Shown one piece after another: positions 43,509 to 54,190 of a DNA stretch of 64,000 bases (within the stretch, counting starts at the first letter, position 1; every line of letters begins with the position of its first letter). Below the pieces are notes generated by a model, which made no database searches, was not told the DNA's origin, and saw only the letters and a list, made by a program, of their open reading frames with translations. The translations under genes were made by a program, and so were the position numbers. The stretch lies in NCBI RefSeq assembly GCF_047675955.1, contig NC_132925.1:72855622-72919621 (forward strand), in the 5' to 3' direction. This DNA comes from Chlorocebus sabaeus (lineage: Eukaryota; Chordata; Mammalia; Primates; Cercopithecidae).

Positions 43509-43781
43509 ATATTTACCACATTTTCTTTATCCAATCAGTCATGTAGGTTGATTCCATGTCTTTGCTATTGTGAATAGTGCTACAGTGAACTTAACATGTA
43601 CATCTGTCTTTATGATAGGATGATTTATATTCCTTTGGGTATATACCCAGTAATGGGATGGTTAGTTCAAGTGGTATTTCTGTTTTTAGCTGTTTGAGGA
43701 ATCACTACACTGCTTTCCACAATGGTTGAACTAATTTATACTCCCTGCAACAGTGTTTAAGTGTTCCCTTTCCTCCACAAC

Positions 43782-44153
43782 TATATTAGTCCATTTTCCC
43801 CCTGCTAATAAAGGCATATTTGAGACAGGGTGATTTGCAAAGGAAAGAGGTTTAATGGAGAACTCACAGTTGCATGCGACTGGGGAAGCCTCACAATCAT
43901 GGTGGAAGGCGAGGAGGAGCATGTTACATCTTACGTGGATGGTGGCAGGCAAAGAGAGAGCTTGTGAAGAGAAACTTCCTTGTTTAAAACCATCAGACCT
44001 CGTGAGACTCATTCACTATCACAAGAACAGCACAGGAAAGACCCGCCCCTGTAGTTTAATCACCTCCCACAGAGTTTCTCCCACAACATGTGGGAATTGT
44101 GGGAGTTACAATTCAAGATGAAATTTGGGTGCGCACACGGCCAAACCATATTA
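43782..44153 (-). mobile_element. THE1-type MaLR solo LTR
   Basis: Reverse-complement LTR of 372 bases: TATATTAGTCCATTTTCCCC, GTGATTTGCAAAGGAAAGAG, CACAATCATGGTGGAAGGCG, ACCATCAGACCTCGTGAGAC, CAACATGTGGGAATTGTGGG, GCGCACACGGCCAAACCATA. The flanking five bases (acaac / caaac) fit a diverged target duplication. The 93- and 88-codon frames across it are accidental. Confidence 0.9.
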
Positions 44154-44274
44154 GCAAACTTGCCAGCATCTGTTATTTTTTGACATTCCAGGAATAGCTG
44201 TTCTGACTGGTGTGAGGTGGTACCACATTGTGGTTTTGATTTGCAGAGAAATTGGAATTTTTCCCTTCCATATT

Positions 44275-44705
44275 TAAATTATTGAACTTTACAATTACAT
44301 GAACTTATATGCCTAAATAACCAGTGGATCAAATAAGAAATTACAAGGAGATTAGAAAATAATTTGAGATGACTGAAAATGAAACACAGTCTATCAACTG
44401 ATGGGATACAGCTAAAGCAGCTATTAGAGGCAAATTTATAGCTATAAATGCCTACATCAAAAGAGAAGAAAGATCTCAAGTCAATAGCTTTACTTTCCAC
44501 GTTAAGACACTGGGGAAAAAAGAGCCAACTAAACCTAGAGCAGGCAGAAGGAAGGAAATAATAAAGATTAGAGCAGAAATTAATGAACTAGGGAATAGGA
44601 AATACAAAAAAAATCAATGAAACTAAAAGTTGGTTCTTTTAAAAGATCAACAAAATCAACAAACCTTTAACTAGACCAGAAGAATGAGAAGACTCATTAC
44701 TAAAA
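44275..44705 (+). mobile_element. L1M ORF2 fragment (RT N-side region)
   Basis: Sense old L1 ORF2: ATTACAAGGAGATTAGAAAA, TATAGCTATAAATGCCTACA, GAAGGAAGGAAATAATAAAG, AACTAAAAGTTGGTTCTTTT, ATCAACAAAATCAACAAACC. No open frame remains. Confidence 0.85.
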
Positions 44706-44879
44706 TCAGGAGTGCTTAACAACATGCAGAGAACATAGTGGACACCCAATAAAAATGAAAAATTATAAGTAGAGGTGTCATGAAAATACTATATGATTAT
44801 TCTCAAAATATTAAAGTTTTAAAATCTGTTAGATGAATATGAAATAATTTGAAGTGAATGAAAGTAAACTGTGGAACAG

Positions 44880-45510
44880 AATTGCTGGAGAAGAATTTCC
44901 AATGAATATATTCAACAAAGCAGATGCATGCGCATAGATCAGTAGGCTTACTATTGTTAAAATGGCAATACTTCCCAAATTGATCTTGGATTCAACAAAA
45001 TCTTGATTAAAAAACCCAGATGGATTTTTTTTTTTACAGAAATTGGCAAACTCATCCAAATATTCATATAGAAATGAAGGAGACGCAGAAGAGTCAAAAA
45101 ATCTTGAAAAAGAAGAACAAAACTATAGAACTTACATTTTTCAACTTCAAAACTTGCTACAAAGCTATAGTAATCAAGACAGTGTGATACTTGCTGAGGA
45201 TAGACATAGATCAATAGAATAGAATTGAGAGTTCAGAAATAAACCTTTACATTTATGGTTCATTGATTTTTGACAAAGGAACCAAAACAACTCAATGAGC
45301 AGAGAGTAGTCTTTTCAAGAAACAGTTAAATTGAGCTTGTGGAAGTAAAGAGTAGAATAGTGGTTATTAGAGGCTAAGAAGGATTGGAGAGGGAGGAGGC
45401 TAAGGAGAGGTTGGTTAATGGATATAAAATGACAGACAGAAGGAATAAGTTCTAGTGTTCTGTAGCACTGTTAGGTGAATATGGTTAATGATAATTTAGT
45501 TTATATTTTC
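44880..45510 (+). mobile_element. L1MA-type element, left part (host of the L1 insertion)
   Basis: Sense ORF2 C-terminal side (AATTGATCTTGGATTCAACA, CTTGCTACAAAGCTATAGTA) to about 45310, then a jump to the 3'UTR (GAGTAGAATAGTGGTTATTA, GGAATAAGTTCTAGTGTTCT, ATAATTTAGTTTATATTTTC). The 3'UTR continues at 52009, on the other side of the inserted L1. Confidence 0.85.
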
Positions 45511-45517
45511 TTTTTTT

Positions 45518-45542
45518 ATTTGTTCATTTGTGGCTTTTCATA
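45518..45542 (-). other. Probable L1 3'-transduced segment
   Basis: 25 bases of non-L1 sequence between two A-tails of the L1 (T9 at 45543-45551 and T7 at 45511-45517) and inside the target duplications. This is what results when L1 transcription passes its own weak polyadenylation signal and uses one downstream at its source locus. The segment ends with AATAAA-like sequence on the minus strand (AACAAATAAAAAAA). Confidence 0.7.
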
Positions 45543-45777
45543 TTTTTTTTTCTTTATTATACTTTAAGTTCTGGGATACATGTGCTGAATGTTCAGGTTT
45601 GTTACATAGGTATACACGTGCCATGGTGATTTGCTACACCCATCAACCTGTCATCTAGGTTTTAAGCCCCGCATGCATTAGGAATTTCTCCTAATGCTAT
45701 CCCTCCCCTTGCCCCCTACCCCTTGGCATGCCCAGGTGTGTGATGTTTCCCTCCCCGTGTCCATGTGTTATCATTGT

Positions 45778-48700
45778 TCAACTCCCACTTATGAGTAAGA
45801 ACACGTGGTGTTTGGTTTTCTGTTCCTGTGTTACTTTGCTGAGAATCATGGTTTCCAGCTTCATCCATATCCCTGCAAAGGACATGAACTCATCCTTTTT
45901 ATGGCTGTATGGTATCCCATGGTGTATTTTTGCCACATTTTCTTTATCCAGTCTGTCACTGATGGGCATTTGAGTTGGTTCCAAGTGTTTGCTATCCTAA
46001 ATAGTACTGCAATAAATATATGTGTGCATGTATCTTTATAGTAGAATGATTTATAATCCCTTGGGTATATACCCAGTAATTGGATTGCTTGGTCAAATGG
46101 TATTTCTGGTCCTAGATCCTTAAGGAATCACCACACTGTCTTCCACAATGGATAAACTAATTTACACTCCCACAACAGTGTAAAAGCATTCCTATTTCTT
46201 CACATCCTCTCCAGTATCTGTTGTTTTCCTGACTTTGTAATGATCGCCATTCTAACTGGTATGAGATGGTATCTCCTTGTGGTTTTGATTTGCATTTCTC
46301 TAATGACCAGTGATGACGAGCTTTTTTTATGTGTTTGTTGGCCACATAAATGTCTTCTCTGGAGAATTGTCTGTTCATATCCTTGGCCCATTTTTTTGAT
46401 AGGGTTATTTGTTTTTTTCTTGTAAATTTGTTTAAATTCCTTGTGAATTCTGGATATTAGCCGTTTGTCAGATGGATAGATTGCAATACTTTTCTCCCAT
46501 TCTGTAGGTTGCCTGTTCACTCTGATGATAGTTAGTTTCTTTTGCTGTGCACAAGCTCTTTAGTTTAATTAGATTCCATTTGTTGATTTTGGCTTTCATT
46601 GCCATTGCTTTTGTTGTTTTAGTCATGAAGTCTTTGCCCATGCCTCTGTCCTGAATGGTATTGCCTAGGTTTTCTTCTAGGGTTTTAGGTCTTACATTAT
46701 GTCTTTAATCCATCTTGAGTTAATTTTTGTATAAAATGTAACGAAGGGATCCAGTTTCAGCTTTCTGCATATGGCTGGCCAGTTTTCGCAACGCCATTTA
46801 TCAAATAGAGAATCCTTTCCCCATTGCTTGTTTTTGTCGGGTTTGTCAAAGATCAGATGGTTGTAGCTGTGTGGTGTTATTTCTGAGGTCTCTATTCTGT
46901 TCCATCGGTCTATATATTTGTTTTGGTACCAGTACTATGCTATTTTGGTTTCTGTAGCCTTGTAGTATAGTTTGAAGTCAGGTAGCATGATGCCTCCAGC
47001 TTTGTTCTTTTTGCTTAGGATTTTCTTGGCTATGCAGTGTTATTTTTGGTTCCATATGAAATTTAAAGTTTTTTTTCTAATTCTGTGAAGAAAGCCAATG
47101 GTAGCTTGATGGAAATAGCATTGAATCTGTATATTACTTTGGGCAGTATGGCCATTTTCATGATATTCATTCTTCCTATCCATGAGCATGGAATGTTTTT
47201 CCATTTATTTGTGTCCTCTCTTATTTTCTTGAGTAGTGATTCGTAGTTCTCCTGGAAGAAGTCCTTCATGTACCTTGTCAGTTGTATTCCTAGGTACTTT
47301 ATTCTCTTTGTAACAATTGTAAATGGGAGTTCACTCATGATTTGGCTCTCTGTCTATTATTGGTGTATAGGAATGCTTGTGATTTTTGCACATTGATTTT
47401 GTATCCTGAGACGGCTGAAGTTGCTCATCAGCTTAAGGAGTTTTGGGGCTGAGATGATGGGGTTTTCTAAATATACAATCATGTCATCTGCAAACAGAGA
47501 CAATTTGACTTCCTATCTTCCTATTTGAATACTCTTTATTTCTTTCTCTTGCCTGATTGCCCTGGCCAGAACTTCCAGTACTGTGTTGAATAGGAGTGGT
47601 AAGAGAGGGCATCCTTGTCTTGTGCTGGTTTTCAAAGGGAATGCTTCCAGTTTTTGCCCATTTGGTATGATATTAGCTATGGATTTTTCATGAATACCTC
47701 TTGTTATTTTGAGATACGCTCCATCAATACCTAGTTTATTGAGAGTTTTTAGCATGAAGGGGTGTTGAATTTTATCAAAGGCCTTTTCTGCATCTATTGA
47801 AATAATCATTTGGTTTTTGTCATTGGTTCTGTTTATGTGATGGTTTACATTTATTAACTTGCATATGTTGAACCAGCCTTGCATCCCAGGGATGAAGCCA
47901 ACTTGATTTTTGGTGGATAAGCTTTTTGATGTGCTGCTGGATTCCTTTAGCCAGTATTTTATTGAGGATTTTTGCACTGATGTTCATCAGGGATATTGGC
48001 CTGAAATGTTCTTTTTTTGTTGTGTCTCTGCCAGGCTTTGGTATCAGGATGATGCTGGCCTCATAAAAAGAGTTAGAGTGGAGTCTCTCTTTTTCGGTTG
48101 TTTGGAATAGTTTCAGAAGGAATGGTGCCAGATCTTCTTTGTACCTCTGGTAAAATTCGGCTGTGAATCCATCTGGTCCTGGGCTTTTTTTGTTTGGTAG
48201 GCTATTAATCACTGCCTCAATTTCAGAACTTGTTATTGGTCTATTCAGGGATTTGACTTCTTGCTGGTTTAGTCTTGGGAGGGTGCATGTGTCCAGGAAT
48301 TTATCCATTTCTTCTGGATTTTCTAGTTTATTTGCGTAGAGGTGTTTATAGTATTCTCTGATGGTAGCTTGCATTTCTGTGGGATAAGTGGTGATATCTC
48401 CTTCATCATCTTTTTATTTTGTCTATTTGATTCTTCTCTCTTTTCTTCTTTATTAGTCTGGCTAGTGGTCTATCTATTTTGTTGATCTCTTCAAAAAACC
48501 AGCTCCTGGATTCATTGATTTTTTGAAGGTTTTTTAGTGTGTCTATCTCCCTCAGTTCTGCTCTGATCTTAGTTATTTCTTGTCTTCTGTTAGATTTTGA
48601 ATTTGTTTGCTTTGCTTCTCTAGTTCTTTTCATTGTCATGTTAGAGTGTCGATTTTAGATCTTTCCTGCTTTCTAATGTGGGCATTGAGTGCTGCAAATT

Positions 48701-49589
48701 TCCCTCTACACACTGCTTTAGCTGTGTCCCAGAGATTCTAGTACGTGTGTCTTTGTTCTCATTGGATTCAAAGAACTTATTTATTTCTGCCTTAATTTGG
48801 TTATTTACCCAGTAGTCATTCAGGAGCAGATTTTTCAGTTTCCACATATTTGTGCAGTTTTGAGTGAGTTTCTTAATCCTGAGTTGTAATTTGATTGCAC
48901 TGTGGTTTGAGAGACTGTTATGATTTCTGTTCTTTTGCATTTGCTGAGGAGTGTTTTACTTCCAGTTATGTGGTCAATTTTAGAATAAGTGTGATGTGTT
49001 GAAAAGAATGTATATTCTGTTGATTTGGGGTGAAGTGTTCTGTAGATGTCTATTAGGTTTGCTTTGTCCAGAGCTGAGTTCAAGTCCTGAATATCTTTGG
49101 TAATTTTGTGTCCCATTGATCTAATATTGACAGTGGGGTGTTAAAGTCTCCCACTATTATTGTGTGGGGAGTCTAAGTCCTTTGTAGGTCTGTAAGAACT
49201 TGCTTTATGAATCTGGGTGCTCCTGTATTGGATGCATATATATTTAGGATAGTTAGCTTTTCTTCTTGCATTGATCCCTTTATAATTATGTCATAATCTT
49301 CTTTGTCTTTTTTGATCTTTGTTGGTTTAAAGTCTGTTTTATCAGAGACTAGGATTGCAACCCCTGCTTTTTTTTTTTTTTCCACTCTTCATTTGCTTGG
49401 TAAATATTCCTATATCCCTTTATTTTGAGCCTATTCGTGTCTTTGCACATGAGATGTGTCTCCTGAATACACCACACTGATGGGTCTTGACTCTGTATCC
49501 AATTTGCCATGCTGTGTCTTTTCACTGGGGGCATTAAGGCCATTTACATTTAAGGTTAATATTGTTATGTGTGAATTTGATCGTGTCAT
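45778..49589 (-). pseudogene. L1 ORF2, full length, broken
   Basis: The start ATG is at 49589 and the final stop TGA at 45780-45778; 3812 bases, close to the normal ~3.83 kb. Endonuclease remnants lie at 48835-49543 (STEYTFFS, KTDFKPTKIK). The RT has SPGPDGFTAEFYQRYKEDL (near 48190), VGFIPGMQGWF (near 47900), TRQGCPLLPLLFN (near 47610) and FADD at 47483-47494. The C-terminal end has WMKLETMILSKVTQEQ. At least six frame changes and several stops separate these parts, so no ORF2p can be made. Confidence 0.93.
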
Positions 49590-49653
49590 CATGATGCTGG
49601 CTGGTTATTTTGCACATTAGTTGATGTAGTTTCTTCATGGTGTCATTGGTCTT

Positions 49654-50649
49654 TATCTTTTGGTATGTTTTTGCAGCAGCTGGTACCAGTTTTTCCTTTC
49701 CATATTTAGTGCTTCCTTCAGGAACTCTTGTAAGGCAGGTGACAAAATCTCTCAGCATTTACTTGTCTGTTAGGGATTTTATTTCTCCTTTGCTTATGAA
49801 GCTTAGTTTGGCTGGATATTAAATTCCAGGTTGAAAATTCTTTTCTTTAAGAGTGTTGAATGTTGGTCCCCCATTCTCTTCTGCATTGTAGGACTTCTGC
49901 AGAAAGATCACTGTTAGTCTGATGGGCTTCCCTTTGTAGGTAACCTGACCTTTCTGGCTGACCTTAACATTTTTTCCTTCATTTCAACCTTGGTGAATCT
50001 GACAATTATGTGTCTTGGGATTGCTCTTCTCGAGGAGTGTCTTTATGGTGATCTCTGTATTTCCTGACTTTGAATGTTGCCTGTCTTGCTAGGCTGGGGA
50101 AGTTCTCCTGAATGGCATCCTGAAGTGTGTTTTCCAACTTGGTTCCATTCGCTTTGTCACTTTCAGGTACACTAATCAATCGTAGGTTCGGTCTTTTCAC
50201 ATAATCCCATATTTCTTGGAGGCTTTGTTTGTTCCTTTTCATTCTTTTTTCTCTAATCTTTCTTCATGCTTTATTTCATTAAGTTAATCTTCAATCTCTG
50301 ATATCCTTTCTTCTGCTTGATCTATTCAGCTATCGATACTTGTGTATGCTTCACAAAGTTCTCGTGCTGTGTTTTTCAGTTCCATCAGGTCATTTATGTT
50401 CTCTAAACTTAGCAATTCTTGTAACCTTTTTTCAAGGTTCTTAGCTTCCTTGCATTGGGTTAGAACATGCTCTTTTAGCTCAGAGGAGTTTGTTGTTACC
50501 CACCTTCTGCAGTCTACTTCTGTCAATTTGTCAAACTCATTCTCCATCCAGTTTTGTTCCCTTGCTGGGAAGGAGTTGTGATCCTTTGGAGGAGAAGAGG
50601 TGTTCTGGTTTTTGGAATTTTCAGCATTTTTGTGCTGGTTTTTCCTCAT
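49654..50649 (-). pseudogene. L1 ORF1, full length, frameshifted
   Basis: The start ATG at 50649 was chosen because MRKNQ is the family N-terminus; another ATG lies two codons upstream at 50655. The stop TAA is at 49656-49654. Total length is a multiple of three (332 codons with stop), but the middle part (50006-50242, with LENTLQDAIQENFPSL) reads in another frame, so compensating frameshifts have occurred. The N-terminal half (50326-50649) keeps WMENEFDKLTE and a coiled-coil pattern up to a stop at 50326. Confidence 0.9.
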
Positions 50650-51988
50650 CTGCATGGATTTATCTATCTTTGATCTTTGATGCTAATGACATTTGGATGG
50701 AGTTTTTGCATGGGCGTCCTTTTTTGTTGACGTTAATGTTATTGCTTTCTGTTTGTTAGTTTTCCTTCTAACAGTCAGGCCCCTCTGCTGATCTGCTGGA
50801 GTTTGCTGGAGGTCCGCTCCAAACCCTGTTTGCCTAGGTATCACCAGTGGAGCCTGAAGAACAGCAAAGATTGCTGCCTGCTCCTTCCTCTGGAAACTTC
50901 ATCTTCAGAGAGGCACCTGCCAGATGCCAGCCAGAGCTCTCCCATATGAGGTGTCTGTTGACCCCTGCTGGGAGGTGTCTCCCAGTCAGGAGGCATGGGT
51001 GTCAGGCACCCACTTGAGGAGGCAGACTGTTCCTTAGCAGAGCTCGAGTGCTGTGTTGGGAGATCTGCTACTCTCTTCAGAGGCAGCAGGCAGGAATGTT
51101 TAAGTCTGCTGAAGCTGTGCCCACAGCCACCCCTTCCCCAAAGCGCTCTGTCACAGGGAGATGTGAGTTTTATCTATAAGCCCCTGACTGGGGCTGCTGC
51201 CTTTCTTTCAGAGATGCCCTGCCCAGAGAGGAGGAATCTAGAGAGGCAGTCTGGTTACAGCTGCTTTGCCAAGCTGTGGTGGGTTCCACCCAGTCTGAAC
51301 TTCCTGGTGACTTTGTTTACACTGTGAGGGGAAAACTACCTACTCAAGCCTCAGTAATGGCAGGCATACCTCCCTGCACCAAGCTCCAGCATCCCAGGTT
51401 GACTTCAGACTACAGTGCTGGCAGTGAGAATTTCAAGCCAGTGGATCTTAGCTTGCTGGGCTCCATGGGGGTGGGACCCACTGAGCAGGACCACTTGGCT
51501 TCCTGGCTTCAGCTCCCTTTCCAGGGGAGTGAACAGTTCTGTTTCACTTGGGTTCAAGCACCACTGAGGTACGGAAAAAAAATCTCCTGCAGCTAGCTCC
51601 GTGTTTACCCAGTCGCCCAGTTTTGTGCTTGAAACCCAAGGTCCTGGTTGTGTAGACACCCGAGGGAATCTCCTGGTCTGTGGGTTGCAAAAACCATGGG
51701 AAAAGCGTAGTATCTGGGCCAGATAGCACTGTCCCTCACAGCACAGTCCCTCATGGCTTCCCTTGGCTAGGGGAGAGTGTTCCCCAGTCCCCTTCACTTC
51801 TCGGGTGAGGCAACACCCCACCCAGCTTCTGCTTGCCCTCCATGGGCTGCACCCACTGACTAACAAGTCCGAATGAGATGAACAGTGTACCTCTGTTGGA
51901 AATGCAGAAATCACCCATCTTCTGTATTGGTCTTCCTGGGAGCTGCAGACTAGAGCTGTTTCTATTTGGCCATCTTGCCAGATCCCTG
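50650..51988 (-). promoter_or_regulatory. L1 5'UTR with YY1-type start site
   Basis: About 1.3 kb from the ORF1 ATG to the L1 5' end. The YY1-type core (minus-strand CAAGATGGCCAAAT; plus-strand 51964-51977) is kept with one change relative to the copy at 4982-4994. Frames of 106-210 codons on either strand here are by-products of its G+C content. Confidence 0.85.
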
Positions 51989-52008
51989 TCAGTCTAATGT
52001 ATATTTTC

Positions 52009-52205
52009 AAAATGGTAGAAGAGAGGATTTTGAACATTCATGACATAAAGAAATGATAAGTGTTTGAAATAATGGATATGCTAACTACCCAGATTTGATT
52101 ATTACATATTGTATACATGTATGGAAATATCATGCTATATCCCATGAACATGTACAATTATTACATGTCAACTAGAAATAAAAGAAAAAAATATTTGAAC
52201 AAATT
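52009..52205 (+). mobile_element. L1MA-type 3'UTR, right part
   Basis: Continues 45510: AATGGTAGAAGAGAGGATTT, ACATAAAGAAATGATAAGTG, TTGATTATTACATATTGTAT, ATGTCAACTAGAAATAAAAG. The end carries a short A-rich tail. Confidence 0.85.
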
Positions 52206-52309
52206 GAAAAGGCCATCATGTAACTGCATTGTAAGGGAAATGCTAAAGTGTTGATTTCTTATTTTATGGATCTTAAATTTTTAAACTTTTAAAAAAAGAA
52301 AGGATGCTA

Positions 52310-53505
52310 GAACTATTGGTTATCCACTTACAAAAGAACAGAGTTGGACCCCATCCTCATGGCATAAACCAAAGATGAACTCAAGATATATCACAGGCCA
52401 AAATATAAGAGCTAAATCTGTAACTGTTAGCAGAAAACATAGGGTAAATCTTCATGACCTTGGATCAGGCTATGATTTTTTTCCTACGCCGTCAAAAGCC
52501 TAATTGACCCCAAAATCGTAAAGTCCAGATAAACTGGACTTTACTAAAATAAAAAAATTGTGTCTTAAAGAACACCATTAAGAAACTAAAAAGACAACCC
52601 AGAAAATGAAAGAATGTATTTGTAAATCTTTTGTTTATAAAATACAAATATGATGTATATCATATATGTATGATAGGGACTTATCCAGAATATATAAAGA
52701 ATGCTCACAACTCCACAATAAAAATACCAATTACCCAATCAAAAAATTGACAAAGGATTTTAACAGACATTTTCCCAAAAAAATACACAAATGGTCAATA
52801 ATCACATGAAGAGATGCTCCACATCCTTAACCATTAGGAAAATACAAGCCAAAACCATAATAAGATACTACTTTGCCCCCTGCTAGAATGCTTAAATTAA
52901 TAAGTATATATAACAAGCATTCGTGAGGATGTAGAGAAATTGAAGCCTCCATGCATTGCTGGAGGTAATGTAAAACAGTGCAACCACTTAGAAAAACAAT
53001 TTGGTAGTGCCAAACATGTTACATATGAGTTACCACATGATCCAGCAATTCCACTCCTAGATATATACCCAAGAGAATTGGAAACATGCATCCATACAGA
53101 TACCCATGGATATTCATAGCAGCAGCATTCATCACAGCCAAAAAGTGGAAGCAGCCCAAATGCTTATCAACTTATGAATGGATAAACAAAATGTGATATA
53201 TTCATACAATGAAATATTATTCAACAACATAAGGCCAGGCGCGGTGGCTCAAGCCTGTAATCCCAGCACTTTGGGAGGCCGAGACGGGTGGATCACGAGG
53301 TCAGGAGATCGAGACCATCCTGGCTAATACAGTGAAACCCCGTCTCTACTAAAAATACTAGCCAGGTGAGTTGGCGGGCGCCTGTAATCCCAGCTACTCG
53401 GGAGGCTGAGGCAGGAGAATGGCGTAAACCCGGGAGGCGGAGCTTGCAGTGAGCTGAGATCCGGCCACTGCACTCCAGCCTGGGCGACAGAGCGAGACTC
53501 CATCT

Positions 53506-53541
<36 letters not shown>

Positions 53542-53970
53542 AATATTATTCAACAACATAAAGGAATGAAGTACTGTTCATCACGATCACTGATACCTCA
53601 TGATCAGTATCATTGATACAACATCATGGATTAACAACATCCAAAAGAACATTTCAACGAATGATGTAAAGAAGCCAGTCATGAAGAAAAAATCATGATT
53701 CCATTTATCTAGAATGTTCAGAATTGACAAATCTTGGAGAAAAAAGAGTAGATTCATGGTTACCTAGGTCTAGGAGAAACTGAGGGAAAATGGGAAATTC
53801 CACCATTAGTGGAATTTAGGATTTCTTTTTGGGTGAGAGAAATATTCTAAGATTAATTGTGGTGATGGTTTGTATAAGTGTAAATATACTAAAAATTATT
53901 AAATTGCATAATTTAAATGATCAAATTGTATGATATGTGATCTTAGTAAAGCTGCTTTAAAAAAAATAAA
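52310..53970 (+). mobile_element. L1M ORF2 C-terminal part and 3'UTR, split by an AluY
   Basis: Sense old L1: GCAGAAAACATAGGGTAAAT, AATTGACAAAGGATTTTAAC, GATCCAGCAATTCCACTCCT, AATGGATAAACAAAATGTGA and, after the AluY, GTAAAGAAGCCAGTCATGAA, TTGTGGTGATGGTTTGTATA and ATGTGATCTTAGTAAAGCTG. Many stops; 5' truncated. Confidence 0.88.
53233..53539 (+). mobile_element. Young AluY, Old World monkey-type, perfect duplication
   Basis: Sense AluY with GGCTCAAGCCTGTAATCCC, GCCGAGACGGGTGG and GAGCTGAGATCCGGCC, an 8-base deletion in the middle A-rich stretch (near 53358) and an uninterrupted A-tail of about 32. Flanked by an identical 22-base duplication (53211-53232 and 53540-53561). One of the youngest elements in the window. 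Confidence 0.96.
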
Positions 53971-54014
53971 CCTATATTTATATGGTCTTAGTCTTATGTC
54001 TGTGAACCTCTTGT

Positions 54015-54190
54015 CTAGAGCTAACCACCCAATATAGTACCTCCTAGCCACATGTGGCTCTTTAAATGTAAATTAAATTAACAATTCAGTGCCTCATTTG
54101 CATCTGCCATATTTCAAATGCTCAATAGCCACATGTATTTCATGGCTACCATACTGGGCAGTGTGGATATGAACATTTCATCACAGAAAA
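54015..54190. repeat. Ancient interspersed repeat, same family as 12970-13255
   Basis: AGCCACATGTGGCTCTTTAA, TCAGTGCCTCATTTGCATCT, TTCAAATGCTCAATAGCCAC, GCTACCATACTGGGCAGTGT. The terminal blocks are inverted copies of each other in part (AGCCACATGT...), as in a short DNA transposon. Confidence 0.55.

Larger units (their letters stand above)
42837..44245 (-). mobile_element. Primate L1 3' part, split by an Alu and a THE1 LTR
   Basis: Reverse-complement L1 3'UTR and ORF2 end: TTTAGGTTCAGGGTTACATG, AGTTTGCTAAGAATAACGAC, CATGGTGTATGTTTACCACA | ATTTTCTTTATCCAATCAGT, GGTATATACCCAGTAATGGG; resumes after the LTR at CTTGCCAGCATCTGTTATTT and ends near 44245. 5'-truncated. Confidence 0.85.
45511..51994 (-). 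mobile_element. Nearly full-length primate L1 with target-site duplication
   Basis: About 6.45 kb on the minus strand: 5' end near 51988 (GGGATCTGGCAAGATGG), 5'UTR, ORF1, ORF2, 3'UTR (45543-45777), a first A9 tail (45543-45551), a 25-base non-L1 segment (45518-45542) and a final A7 tail (45511-45517). Target duplications are 45497-45510 (tagtttatattttc) and 51995-52008 (taatgtatattttc), 12 of 14 matching. It split an older L1MA 3'UTR. Both frames are decayed. The ORF1 N-terminus (RKNQHKNAENSKNQ) marks it as a different primate subfamily from the copy at 1-5005. Confidence 0.95.

Noticed and set aside
43731..44121. Frames of 93 and 88 codons with similar sequence to frames at 42019-42271
   Set aside because: The similarity arises because both are THE1-type LTR sequence (opposite orientation), not because of a gene family.
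51405..52037. A 210-codon open frame on the minus strand
   Set aside because: It lies in the L1 5'UTR and is not ORF1 or ORF2; it follows from high G+C content and has no protein family pattern.
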